This document shows positions 1-7,789 of a DNA stretch of 36,668 nt, piece after piece (positions within the stretch are counted from its first letter, which is position 1; each line of letters opens with the position of its first letter). A program made the position numbers and the translations under genes. The stretch comes from Clostridium sp. N3C (GTDB lineage Bacteria > Bacillota > Clostridia > Clostridiales > Clostridiaceae): assembly GCF_900095445.1 (NCBI RefSeq), contig NZ_FMJL01000040.1, positions 1-36,668 on the forward strand, in the 5' to 3' direction. The notes beneath the pieces are model-generated. The model was not told the origin of the DNA. It searched no databases and saw nothing but the letters and a program-made list of their open reading frames with translations.

Positions 1-71
1 TGTATAATTCAAATAAAGTTCACTCCATGAAAATAAAGTTCGCTCTATAAAAATAAAGTTCGTTCCAAAAT

Positions 72-118
72 CCCGTAGCAGATGCAGGAGAAATCTTCAT
101 TTGCTGCGGGGTTTGCAT
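72..118 (+). terminator. Hairpin with T-rich tail inside the left-end element
   Basis: CCCGTAGCAGATG at 72-84 pairs with CATTTGCTGCGGG at 98-110, allowing two G-T pairs, and a T-rich stretch follows. It lies directly after the three 20-bp repeats. It looks like a Rho-independent terminator, either for a gene left of the window or as part of the element. Confidence 0.45.
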
Positions 119-168
119 TTTAACAGGTGAAAGGGTTAAGGTGTAAGGAATAAGGTTATTATGGTTAA

Positions 169-255
169 GAAGTATTAGATAAGGTTAGAAGTATTGATTT
201 TAAAGGGATTGAAGACTATATTGAAGATAATATTGATAAAGCAATGGAAAAGTGA
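169..255 (+). pseudogene. Possible C-terminal fragment of an unknown protein
   Basis: One frame from base 169 reads 28 residues before a TGA at 253-255, ending KGIEDYIEDNIDKAMEK. The composition is that of a charged, helical bacterial C-terminus and differs from the low-information translations around it. There is no start codon or ribosome binding site, and a stop lies just upstream. It could be the tail of a gene once carried by the surrounding element, or chance. No family is recognised. Confidence 0.15.
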
Positions 256-583
256 AATGAACTCTTATCCCTTAACCCTTGAAACTTTACCCTGTTCATC
301 TTGCACCTTACCCCTATTTAGAACCGACTTTATTTTAAAAAATGTTACAAGAAATAAGGAAAAAGTGTTAATAAATGGGATGAAAATATGGAATTTTAGA
401 GCGGACTTTATTATCTGGAAGAGATTAGGAGAATAGGGTTAAGACTAGAAGGCATAAGGGTTTGAGGGAAAGTGGTTTGGAGCGGAGTTTATTTTAAATA
501 TACAATATGCCTTTTAAGTGGATAAAGTCCATGGGGTCCATTTTTTATGCCATATTTTTAAGATTATGAAGGGTCACCATATA

Positions 584-612
584 TTGACTACAAACAACTC
601 TTATGTTACAAT
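584..612 (+). promoter_or_regulatory. Sigma-A-type promoter upstream of dapB
   Basis: TTGACT at 584-589 and TACAAT at 607-612 are separated by 17 bp. It is the best vegetative promoter in the 290-bp gap between the left-end element and dapB and would give a leader of about 175 nt. I saw no other gene or clear RNA structure in that gap. Confidence 0.5.
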
Positions 613-794
613 TAAGTTGTTAGTTATAACTCGAATTTATATTTATAAATCTATTTCTAGCAATAAAGTCTATATCTTCATATCTAATAAGACCCTATAA
701 AGAAGTATCTTCAATAACTAGTTATTATATTCTAAAACTACTGTTTGATAGAGTAAACTCTGAAAATTTATATCTTAAAAAGGAGGGGTGATAA

Positions 795-1613
795 ATGATA
801 AAAGTGTGCCAAATAGGTTTAGGACGTACCGGGCAATACATAGCTAAAGGTATTGCAAAGCAGAAAAATATGGAGCTAGTAGCGGCGGTATGTAGTCCTT
901 CAAGTGAAAAGGCAGGTATGGCATTAAAAGATATAATATCAGATATAGACTCTGACGTAATAGTGTCCTCTTCCAATGACTTGGAGGAAGTTATTTTAAG
1001 AACTAAACCAGATGTAGTTGTGGACTTTTCGAATCCTAAAGCAGCTATGAAGGCAGCTAAACTTTTAGCTAAATTAAAAATTAACATGGTTATAGGTACA
1101 ACTGGTTTTACAGAAGCAGAGATTAACGAATTAAGTAATTTAGCATATAAATATCATAATGGTATTGTTTATGCACCAAATATAACATTAGGAGTAAATA
1201 CCTTAATGTTATTGAGCAATATAGCAGCTAATATATTAAATAACTATGATTTTCAGATAATAGAAACACATCATAAACATAAGAAAGATGCACCTTCAGG
1301 TACTGCAAGCAAAATTGCATTTGAGATGGAAAGAGGGTTAAAGTCCTCAGGAGTATATAACAAGGATATACCAATTACCGCTATCCGTGCCGGTGGTGTA
1401 GTTGGAAAGCATGAAGTGAAAATCATTGGAGAATATGATAAAATAGAAATTAGCCATGAATCCTTCTCAAGAGAAATATTTGCTCAAGGAGCTATTCAGG
1501 CGGTAAATTATATATATAGAAAAGTAGGATACTTTGAGATGAAAGAGGTACTAGATTTAAAGAGAGTACTTTATGATTGCATAAACTTCCAAAGTGGAGA
1601 AGTATGTTTATAA
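795..1613 (+). CDS. dapB: 4-hydroxy-tetrahydrodipicolinate reductase
   Basis: DapB reduces the product of dipicolinate synthase with NAD(P)H in the diaminopimelate/lysine pathway, which supplies peptidoglycan precursors and spore dipicolinate. The N-terminus has a Rossmann nucleotide-binding turn (GLGRTG, residues 8-13). The catalytic signature is intact: THH at 158-160 followed by KDAPSGTA at 164-171, then RAGGVVGKHEV near 198-208. At 272 residues it is slightly longer than the usual 240-270. The start is fixed by AAAGGAGGGG ending about 6 bp before the ATG. No other dap gene is adjacent and a hairpin follows, so it is probably monocistronic. The glycine turn has RT where many DapB proteins have KM, so a divergent paralogue is possible. 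Confidence 0.85.
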   Translation: MIKVCQIGLGRTGQYIAKGIAKQKNMELVAAVCSPSSEKAGMALKDIISDIDSDVIVSSSNDLEEVILRTKPDVVVDFSNPKAAMKAAKLLAKLKINMVIGTTGFTEAEINELSNLAYKYHNGIVYAPNITLGVNTLMLLSNIAANILNNYDFQIIETHHKHKKDAPSGTASKIAFEMERGLKSSGVYNKDIPITAIRAGGVVGKHEVKIIGEYDKIEISHESFSREIFAQGAIQAVNYIYRKVGYFEMKEVLDLKRVLYDCINFQSGEVCL

Positions 1614-1627
1614 GAACATTTATATAG

Positions 1628-1660
1628 AAGCACTGGTCAAAATAGGCCAGTGCTTTATTG
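1628..1660 (+). terminator. Terminator after dapB
   Basis: AAGCACTGG at 1628-1636 pairs perfectly with CCAGTGCTT at 1647-1655, followed by a short T-rich tail. It begins 14 bp after the dapB stop. Confidence 0.7.
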
Positions 1661-1734
1661 TATATTGAATACTTTATATAAGAATAATAAAATCAGATTA
1701 TGAACGTTAAGAAATATATAAGGTGGTGTAGGCA

Positions 1735-2058
1735 GTGAAGTTACTGGAAGCTAAGGAGGATTTAGAAGATTTTATAGAAAAAGACACCATGGCTTTAATT
1801 TATTTTGGAAGTAAAGGCTGTGGAGTATGTACAGCATTAAAACCTAAAATGGAAGAAATGCTTGAAAGTTTTCCTAAAATAGCTAAGGCACAGGTAGATG
1901 TTGAAAAATCCTTAGAATTATCTGCTGCTTACAATATCTTTACCATACCAGCTATTTTAATGTATGTGGAAGGTAAAGAAGTGTTGAGAGAGGCCCGTTA
2001 TATAAGTGTTAGGGAAATAAAAGATAAGCTTGAAAGGTATTATAATATGTTATTTTAA
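1735..2058 (+). CDS. Thioredoxin-family protein (CGVC active site)
   Basis: A 107-residue single-domain cytoplasmic thioredoxin fold. The redox pair is Cys29-Gly-Val-Cys32 within GSKGCGVC, and the cis-proline loop is TIPAI near 70-74. Classical thioredoxin has WCGPC; the missing Trp and the GV dipeptide suggest a specialised reductant or a small-molecule thiol partner. Translation starts at GTG, supported by AAGGTGGTG upstream. The next gene, 47 bp downstream, is a rhodanese, so the two may be co-transcribed and act on persulfide or disulfide chemistry; this link is inference from context. Confidence 0.8.
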   Translation: MKLLEAKEDLEDFIEKDTMALIYFGSKGCGVCTALKPKMEEMLESFPKIAKAQVDVEKSLELSAAYNIFTIPAILMYVEGKEVLREARYISVREIKDKLERYYNMLF

Positions 2059-2105
2059 AAAATAGCTGTAGGAAGCTATTAAGAATAAACTAAGGAGGAA
2101 AAGAA

Positions 2106-2426
2106 ATGATTAATAATTCTAACAACAGTAAAGTGAAATCAATTAATGTAAATGAGTTAAGCTCTAAGTTAAATAGTGTAAATTTAATAGATATAAGGCA
2201 GCCCTATGAATATAGAAATGGACATTTACCAGGTGCTAAAAATATACCTATGGATGAAGTTTTAGATAAACCAGAAAATTTTCTAGATAAGAGTAAGGAA
2301 TATCATATAATATGCCAATCAGGAAACAGAAGTTTAAAGGCTTGTAATGAACTAAAGGAAAAGGGGTATAATGTAATAAATGTATCTGAAGGTACCAGTG
2401 GTTATAAGGGAACTTTGGAAAGGTAG
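2106..2426 (+). CDS. Single-domain rhodanese-like sulfurtransferase
   Basis: A 106-residue rhodanese domain, with the family signature DIRQPYEYRNGHLPGA (about residues 29-44) and an active-site loop CQSGNRS starting at Cys70. Such proteins carry sulfane sulfur as a Cys persulfide between small thiols and acceptor proteins. There is no signal peptide, so it is cytoplasmic. The ribosome binding site is AAGGAGGAA, 8 bp before the ATG. It follows a thioredoxin gene, which could reduce the persulfide intermediate. The physiological sulfur donor and acceptor cannot be told from sequence. Confidence 0.85.
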   Translation: MINNSNNSKVKSINVNELSSKLNSVNLIDIRQPYEYRNGHLPGAKNIPMDEVLDKPENFLDKSKEYHIICQSGNRSLKACNELKEKGYNVINVSEGTSGYKGTLER

Positions 2427-2483
2427 AAATTAAGGTTTACAAGCAATAAGGTTAAACAAGGAAAAGAGGATACTGTAAATTAG

Positions 2484-2525
2484 AAAAGTACCAAGGAGAG
2501 GATTAAACTCCAGGGTACTTTTTGT
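2484..2525. terminator. Convergent terminator overlapping the 3' end of rarA
   Basis: AAAAGTACC at 2484-2492 pairs with GGTACTTTT at 2514-2522, and an inner GGAG/CTCC pair strengthens the stem. A T tract follows on the plus strand and an A-rich run precedes it, so it can serve both the rhodanese gene and rarA. Its right arm is also the last codons of rarA. Confidence 0.65.
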
Positions 2526-3831
2526 TCTTCCATAGCTTTTTTAATCTTTCAGAGATTTTAGCTTCAATACCATTGCGACTAGGTTTATAGTAGATCTTGT
2601 CCTTATGAGAATCCGGAAGATATTGTTGTTCTACAAAACCGCCAAAGGCGTGGGGATACTTATAATTAAGTCCATGGCCTAATTGGGATGCACCTTTGTA
2701 ATGAGCATCTCTAAGGTGAGGAGGAATACCGGAATCCCTATTACTTTTTACTTCTTCCATAGCAGTGTCTATGGCCTCTATGGTAGCGTTGGATTTTGGT
2801 GCACAGGCTATGTAAAGAGCTGCTTGTGCAAGGTTAATTCTACATTCTGGCATGCCTATAGTACGGGCTGCAATCATAGCACTGCTTGCTACAACTAAGG
2901 CCATTGGATCCGCATTACCTACGTCTTCGGAAGCATGTACTAGTATTCGTCTTGCTATAAAGACAGGATCTTCCCCAGCGTCCAACATTTTTGCTAAATA
3001 ATAAACGGTGGCATCGGGATCGCTGCCTCTCATAGATTTAATAAAGGCGCTTATGGTATCATAATGATTATCACCATTTTTATCATATAAACTCATTTTT
3101 CTTTGAATACATTCTTTAGCATCCTCTACTGTAATAATAATTTTATCTGAAACCCTTTTTGAGGTTCTCACTGCCATATCTAGAGCATTCAAGGCTTTTC
3201 TGATATCTCCATTGCTGTGAATAGCAAAATATTTAAATACCTCTTCCTCAATTTCTATATTTAGATCAGCAAAACCCTTTGGACTTTTTAAGGCTCTTTT
3301 TAGGGCAATGATCACATCTTGTTCCGTTAAGGGCTTTAATTCCAGTATCATTGACCTTGATAACAAAGCGTTGTTTACTTCAAAATAAGGATTTTCTGTA
3401 GTAGCGCCTATTAAAATAATTAGGCCCTTTTCCACTGAAGGCAGTAAGGAATCCTGTTGAGATTTATTAAAACGATGAACCTCATCAAGAAAAAGAATGG
3501 TCTTTTTACCATACAGTTTTAAATTAGTTTCTGCTTCTGTAACAATCTTTTTTACCTCTGATGTACCAGCGGTTACGGCACTGAGCTCTATAAAATTAGC
3601 TTTGGTATGATTAGCTATTATTCTAGCTAAAGTTGTTTTTCCCACACCAGGTGGGCCATAAAAAATAACAGAGGATATGTTATCTGTCATTATAGCCCTA
3701 TAAAGCATTTTATCCTTAGCTAGTATATGCTTTTGACCGATATATTCCTCTAAGGTTTCTGGACGAACTCTCTCTGCTAAAGGTTTATAGCTTATATTGT
3801 TTTTATTATTGGCTAAATCAAATAAATCCAT
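2503..3831 (-). CDS. rarA: Replication-associated recombination protein A (AAA+ ATPase)
   Basis: RarA/MgsA/WHIP family ATPase related to clamp loaders, acting at stalled replication forks. From the ATG at 3831 it is 442 residues. Walker A is GPPGVGKTT (59-67), Walker B and box II are FLDEVHRF (114-121), and sensor 1 is IGATTENP. The C-terminal half has the family signature RDAHYKGA and the GGFVEQQYLPD motif. An upstream in-frame GTG at 3840 would add three residues, but AAGGAAG lies directly against that GTG and is properly spaced for the ATG. It is transcribed alone and convergently with the rhodanese gene. Confidence 0.93.
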   Translation of the reverse strand: MDLFDLANNKNNISYKPLAERVRPETLEEYIGQKHILAKDKMLYRAIMTDNISSVIFYGPPGVGKTTLARIIANHTKANFIELSAVTAGTSEVKKIVTEAETNLKLYGKKTILFLDEVHRFNKSQQDSLLPSVEKGLIILIGATTENPYFEVNNALLSRSMILELKPLTEQDVIIALKRALKSPKGFADLNIEIEEEVFKYFAIHSNGDIRKALNALDMAVRTSKRVSDKIIITVEDAKECIQRKMSLYDKNGDNHYDTISAFIKSMRGSDPDATVYYLAKMLDAGEDPVFIARRILVHASEDVGNADPMALVVASSAMIAARTIGMPECRINLAQAALYIACAPKSNATIEAIDTAMEEVKSNRDSGIPPHLRDAHYKGASQLGHGLNYKYPHAFGGFVEQQYLPDSHKDKIYYKPSRNGIEAKISERLKKLWKNKKYPGV

Positions 3832-3937
3832 TGATATCACTTCCTTAAAAGACGGTGGCTTTATTTAGTTAAAGTATAATATCAAACTAAATTTTAATTA
3901 GGTTATACTACATAAATACTAACAAAAAAATAGTTAA

Positions 3938-3964
3938 AAAGCCACTGTTTATGTTCAGTGCTTT
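3938..3964 (-). terminator. Terminator after the TlpA-like gene
   Basis: On the minus strand AAAGCACTG pairs with CAGTGGCTTT, with one bulge, followed by a T-rich run (the plus-strand A-run at 3923-3940). It sits just past the stop of the TlpA-like gene. Confidence 0.6.
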
Positions 3965-3967
3965 CTA

Positions 3968-4573
3968 TTAATCAAGGGCTTCTATATTAGCCTTCATTTC
4001 ATCGTAAGTCATGTAACCTACTATTGAGGAAACTATATATCCCTCTTTATTAATAAAGAAAGAAGAAGGTATATAACCGGTTAAGTAATTGATAGCTGTT
4101 TCTTCTCTAGAATCCATCAACACGGTAAAGTTTAAGTTGTTCTCCTTTAAGAAGGATTCTATAGCCTTTTTATCCTCCGTTGAATTTATAGCTAAGATTA
4201 TAAGGTCCGAATTCTTAGTTTCCTGGTAGAGTTTTTCAATGTGCAGCATTTCTTCTTTACAAGGATCGCACCAGCTTGCCCAAAAGTTTAAGAATACCTT
4301 CTTTCCCTTTAACTCACTTAAGGTTACTATATTGCCCTCTAAATCTGAGAGAGAAAAATCTGGTGCTAAAATTTTAGAGCTATTATTATCTGCAGAATTA
4401 GTAGAACTTTCATTATTGGTAGAAGTACCATTATTATTTGCTTCTTTATTAGTTGTATTGCTATTTGTATTAGTCTTATTAGGGACAGGAGAAATGTCTG
4501 TATTGGAAACTACATAGTATGCGCCAGTAAAAAGTAGTATTAAGAAAATACTTGAAATTATAATTTTTTTCAT
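3968..4573 (-). CDS. Membrane-anchored TlpA/ResA-like thiol-disulfide oxidoreductase
   Basis: A 201-residue extracytoplasmic thioredoxin. Residues 1-24 form a signal anchor (KK, then a hydrophobic stretch) with no lipobox Cys. Residues of about 28-67 are an unusual linker made almost wholly of Asn, Thr and Ser. The redoxin domain then follows with WASWCDPCKEE as active site and a cis-Pro in GYIPSSFF. TlpA/ResA proteins reduce disulfides outside the membrane, for example in c-type cytochrome or spore-envelope proteins. No cytochrome or CcdA gene is next to it, so the partner is unknown. The start is supported by GGAGG 9 bp before the ATG. Confidence 0.85.
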   Translation of the reverse strand: MKKIIISSIFLILLFTGAYYVVSNTDISPVPNKTNTNSNTTNKEANNNGTSTNNESSTNSADNNSSKILAPDFSLSDLEGNIVTLSELKGKKVFLNFWASWCDPCKEEMLHIEKLYQETKNSDLIILAINSTEDKKAIESFLKENNLNFTVLMDSREETAINYLTGYIPSSFFINKEGYIVSSIVGYMTYDEMKANIEALD

Positions 4574-4694
4574 AAGTAAGAGCCTCCGTATCAGTTAATA
4601 AAATTTAAGTAACTAGCTCCTTTTCCCAGTTTATTAGTAACTACTAGTATGCCCATAATTATCATAAGCAAAACACTAATGAAGGAAAAAGAAA

Positions 4695-4725
4695 AGCGCC
4701 AAGTGAAATAAATCACATTGACGCT
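4695..4725 (-). terminator. Terminator after the alpha-glucosidase gene
   Basis: On the minus strand AGCGTCAATGTGA pairs with TCACTTGGCGCT (one bulge, one wobble), followed by TTTTCTTTTT. It starts 9 bp past the stop. Confidence 0.7.
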
Positions 4726-4733
4726 ATAATAAA

Positions 4734-6410
4734 TTAATTTAATCTATATATTCTTGCTTCATAAGCTCTAAGATTCAAGTTTCTTAAATCACTTTCCCCT
4801 GTTGAATAGTTAGCTAACAACAATTCAACTTCATTGTATTCAATATCCTCTGGTAGACTGAAGTTAGCTTCCTTATCAAAGAAATTAGTAACTACTAGAA
4901 TTCTCACTCCATCTAATTCTCTAATGTAGGAGTATATTGAAGGATGTTCGTGGTAAAGCTCAGTAAAGCTACCATATACGAGACAAAGGTAATTCTTTCT
5001 AAGCTTAATTATAGACTTATAAAAGTTTAATATGGAATTTTCATCAGCCAGTTGCTTCTCAACATTTATTTCCTTATAATTATGGTTTACTTTAATCCAT
5101 GGAGTAGCAGTACTAAATCCTGCATTTTCTTTATCATTCCACTGCATTGGAGTTCTGGAGTTATCTCTGCTGCTATTGCGCTGCTCTGCAAGAAATTGTT
5201 CTTCTGTCTTTAATCCAGACTCTACATAGTCCTTATAGGTGTTATGAACAGAAATATCCCTGTAGTCCTCTATTTGGAAATGATGAGCATTAGTCATTCC
5301 AATTTCATCACCATAGTAAATGAAAGGAGTTCCTTTCTGAGTAAACTGCAAAGTAGCTAAAAGGGTAGCAGATTCCCTCCAATATTTTTCATCGTCACCC
5401 ATTCTAGAAACGGTTCTAGTGCTGTCGTGATTAGAGTAGAATAATGGAACCCAACCATCATCTTCTTTTATAAGTTGCCAACCGGTCATCTTATCCTTTA
5501 ATTCTTTTAAGTTTAAAGTACCCTTTTCTGCAGGGTTACTGGATCTACCCATACCGTTCATATCAAAGTGGAAGGTCATATGAAGTTCTTTTCTGTCATC
5601 ACCGGTATATAGGTGGGTATTATGATAGCTTATTCCACCAGTTTCTCCTATGAGCACAAGATCATCAGTGTTGAACACATCTTCTCTTAATTCACGTATG
5701 TATTCATGGCCCTTTGGAAGATTTTGAACGTATTTTATAAAGTCTCCGTATATTTGACCCTCTTTCACAGGTCCATCAGGGAAGCTATGATCCTTTGCTA
5801 AATGGTTTATAGCATCTAATCTAACTCCATCTACTCCTTTATCTAGCCAGAATTTAAGCATCTCTTTAATGTCTTTTCTTACATTTTCGTTTGTCCAGTT
5901 TAAATCTGGCTGTTCCTTTGAGAAGATGTGAAGATAATATTCGCCAGTAGCTTCATCATATTCCCAAGCACTTCCGCCAAAGAAGGAACCCCAGTTGTTT
6001 GGTGGTGCACCGTTTTTACCAGGATGCCATATGTAATAATCTCTGTAAGGGTTGTCTTTAGATTTTCTACTTTCAATAAACCAAGGATGAAGATGGGAAG
6101 TATGATTAATAACCATATCAAGAATAAAACGCATGTTTCGCTTATGAAGTTCTTTGATTAATTGATCAAAGTCTTCCATTGTACCAAATTCGTCCATAAT
6201 GTCTCTGAAGTTGCTTATATCATAACCGTTATCATAGTTTGGAGATTTATTAATTGGATTTAAGTAAATAACATCTACACCTAAGTCCTTTAGGTAATCT
6301 AATTTTTCAATAAGACCCTGTAAATCACCGATACCATCACCGTTAGAATCCTTAAAGCTTCTAACATATACTTGATATGCAACTGCTTCTTTCCACCATT
6401 TTCTATTCAA
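4734..6410 (-). CDS. GH13 alpha-glucosidase (oligo-1,6-glucosidase type)
   Basis: A cytoplasmic glycoside hydrolase of 558 residues, the usual length for the oligo-1,6-glucosidase/trehalose-6-phosphate hydrolase group. The Ca-binding loop DSNGDGIGD is at 21-29. Conserved regions are DMVINHTS (98-105), GVRLDAI with nucleophile Asp199, IGETGG with acid/base Glu256, and SNHDSTR with the transition-state Asp329. The exact substrate (isomaltose, maltose, sucrose or trehalose-6-P) cannot be fixed; the residues after Glu256 (TGG) differ from the common MPG. No PTS gene is adjacent. Translation starts at TTG, 7 bp after an AGGGGGCG site. A strong divergent promoter lies upstream. Confidence 0.88.
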   Translation of the reverse strand: MNRKWWKEAVAYQVYVRSFKDSNGDGIGDLQGLIEKLDYLKDLGVDVIYLNPINKSPNYDNGYDISNFRDIMDEFGTMEDFDQLIKELHKRNMRFILDMVINHTSHLHPWFIESRKSKDNPYRDYYIWHPGKNGAPPNNWGSFFGGSAWEYDEATGEYYLHIFSKEQPDLNWTNENVRKDIKEMLKFWLDKGVDGVRLDAINHLAKDHSFPDGPVKEGQIYGDFIKYVQNLPKGHEYIRELREDVFNTDDLVLIGETGGISYHNTHLYTGDDRKELHMTFHFDMNGMGRSSNPAEKGTLNLKELKDKMTGWQLIKEDDGWVPLFYSNHDSTRTVSRMGDDEKYWRESATLLATLQFTQKGTPFIYYGDEIGMTNAHHFQIEDYRDISVHNTYKDYVESGLKTEEQFLAEQRNSSRDNSRTPMQWNDKENAGFSTATPWIKVNHNYKEINVEKQLADENSILNFYKSIIKLRKNYLCLVYGSFTELYHEHPSIYSYIRELDGVRILVVTNFFDKEANFSLPEDIEYNEVELLLANYSTGESDLRNLNLRAYEARIYRLN

Positions 6411-6467
6411 AATGAGTCGCCCCCTAAACTATATGTTGTAGTGGTGCACTAATGGACACCTATGATA

Positions 6468-6496
6468 AATATAATTGGACTTAATATATTTGTCAA
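6468..6496 (-). promoter_or_regulatory. Sigma-A promoter of the alpha-glucosidase gene
   Basis: On the minus strand TTGACA (6496-6491) and TATATT (6473-6468) are 17 bp apart, a near-consensus vegetative promoter. It gives a leader of about 50 nt before the TTG start. Confidence 0.7.
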
Positions 6497-6521
6497 ATAC
6501 AAAGTTATGAATAAATTAGTA

Positions 6522-6541
6522 ATGGCGCCATGTGTTATAAT
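6522..6541 (+). promoter_or_regulatory. Extended -10 promoter with palindromic box before cdaR-like gene
   Basis: TATAAT at 6536-6541 is preceded by TGT, an extended -10 element, and there is no good -35. The perfect 10-bp palindrome ATGGCGCCAT (6522-6531) abuts it. A palindrome in this position and the weak -35 suggest a promoter controlled by a regulator, possibly the adjacent CdaR-type protein; that is inference. Confidence 0.4.
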
Positions 6542-6588
6542 ATATATGAATTTTTTTGCAAAAGAAGACTAGGAAAAGGGGAATTAAA

Positions 6589-7656
6589 ATGATTAAATTA
6601 ACGGAAAAATTAGCACAAAACATTGTAGATAAGATGATGGGCGTTGTACCATACAATATAAATATAATGGATGAAAAGGGAGTTATAATTGGAAGTGGAG
6701 ATAAGAGCAGGATAGGACAGTTACACCAGGGAGCTGTAACAGCTATTAAAGAAGAAAAACTCATAGTTATTTATAAAAATCAGGATGGAGCAAAGCCCGG
6801 GGTAAATATGCCAATATATTTTAATGATACTGTTATAGGAGTTATAGGTATCAGTGGAAAGCCTGAAGAGGTGCAACCATTTGCGGATATTGTTAAAGTA
6901 ACAGCAGAACTTCTCGTTGAGCAAAAGTATGCCTTTAATGAAAAAAGAGTGGAGGAGAGACTAAAGGAAGAGTTTCTTTATCAATGGACTTATAATGATT
7001 GCTATGATGAAAATTTTATGCATATGGCAAATTTAAATAAAGTAGATTTAAGTATAAATAGAAGGGCTATAGTTATAAAAAGTAGCGAAAACGATATATT
7101 AAGAAAGATTAAAAGATATTTGCATGAGGATGAGTATGCAATTAAATTGAGATTTGATCAAGTATTAATCTTTATGAAAGATAATTCAAAGGTGAAGAAT
7201 AGGATTCTAGGGCTTTGTGATAGTGTAGATAAAATAATAAGGGTAGGAGTTGGACTTGGACAACAAGTAATGGCTAAATCTGTGCAGCAGGCTATAAGAG
7301 CTATTGAAATTGCTGAAAAACTTCAATTGGATAAAACTATTTGTGATTATAAGAATCTTGCCTTTATTGATACTATAGCAAGTAATATAGAAGGTGATTT
7401 AATTAATCCTTTAATAAATAAGCTTCTTGAGGAATCAAAGGGGATAAGTTTAATAGACACTCTTATTACTTATATAGCCCTTAATGGTGAAGTGAATAAT
7501 GTAGCAAAGGAATTGCATATTCATCGAAATAGTTTGAATTATAGATTGAAAAAGATTGAAGAAATCACTAATAAAGATCCTAGGAACCTTATGGATTTGT
7601 TGGAGTTGTTTGTGGCATGTATTTTATATAAATTAAAGGGGCAAAACAACAAGTAA
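6589..7656 (+). CDS. CdaR-family sugar-diacid/glycerate regulator
   Basis: A 355-residue transcription regulator. The N-terminal part (about 1-130) matches the sugar-diacid recognition domain, with the NIMDEKGVIIGSGD and RIGQLHQGA motifs typical of CdaR. The C-terminus has the PucR-type helix-turn-helix (NNVAKELHIHRNSLNYRLKK). CdaR in E. coli activates glucarate, galactarate and glycerate use. Here the following genes encode a GntP-type permease and a glycerate kinase, so the same effector class is likely. An in-frame TTG at 6556 is possible, but the ATG at 6589 has AGGAAAAGGGG at proper spacing and begins the conserved MIKLTEKLAQ. Confidence 0.85.
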   Translation: MIKLTEKLAQNIVDKMMGVVPYNINIMDEKGVIIGSGDKSRIGQLHQGAVTAIKEEKLIVIYKNQDGAKPGVNMPIYFNDTVIGVIGISGKPEEVQPFADIVKVTAELLVEQKYAFNEKRVEERLKEEFLYQWTYNDCYDENFMHMANLNKVDLSINRRAIVIKSSENDILRKIKRYLHEDEYAIKLRFDQVLIFMKDNSKVKNRILGLCDSVDKIIRVGVGLGQQVMAKSVQQAIRAIEIAEKLQLDKTICDYKNLAFIDTIASNIEGDLINPLINKLLEESKGISLIDTLITYIALNGEVNNVAKELHIHRNSLNYRLKKIEEITNKDPRNLMDLLELFVACILYKLKGQNNK

Positions 7657-7789
7657 CTGTGCATATGAACAAAAAATATCTTTGATAATTAAACTTGGAC
7701 CCAATGAAAATGATTACAGGAAGGTTTATAATATGAAATGCAAAGGAATTCATATTATAAATTATAATTACCAAAGAGGAGGAAAAGAT

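Larger units (their letters stand above)
1..504. mobile_element. Possible miniature transposon with Tn7/Mu-type end architecture
   Basis: The first 27 bases and the reverse complement of 478-504 match at 22 of 27 positions, and both begin TGTATA, so the segment has TGT...ACA ends. On the left, a 20-bp unit (consensus AAATAAAGTTCRCTCYATAA) is repeated three times head to tail at 11-30, 31-50 and 51-70. On the right, three inverted copies of the AGCGGACTTTATTT core lie near 319-336, 394-413 and 476-495, about 80 bp apart. Packed sites at one end and spaced sites at the other resemble the TnsB-binding ends of Tn7-like elements; IS21 and Tn552 types also carry multiple end repeats. No complete transposase is inside. 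The left boundary coincides with the window edge, so the true end and any target duplication cannot be checked. The family assignment is inference. Confidence 0.45.

Noticed and set aside
11..70. Three 20-bp direct repeats considered as a short CRISPR array
   Set aside because: The repeats abut with no spacers and the same core recurs inverted 250-430 bp away, which fits transposon end sites rather than CRISPR.
194..436. 80-residue frame on the plus strand in the left-end repeat region
   Set aside because: It has no ribosome binding site, starts at a non-ATG codon, and its composition reflects repeat DNA rather than a known fold.
4239..4517. 92-residue plus-strand frame rich in Leu, Val and Ser
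   Set aside because: It is the antisense of the Asn/Ser/Thr linker of the TlpA-like protein and has no ribosome binding site of its own.
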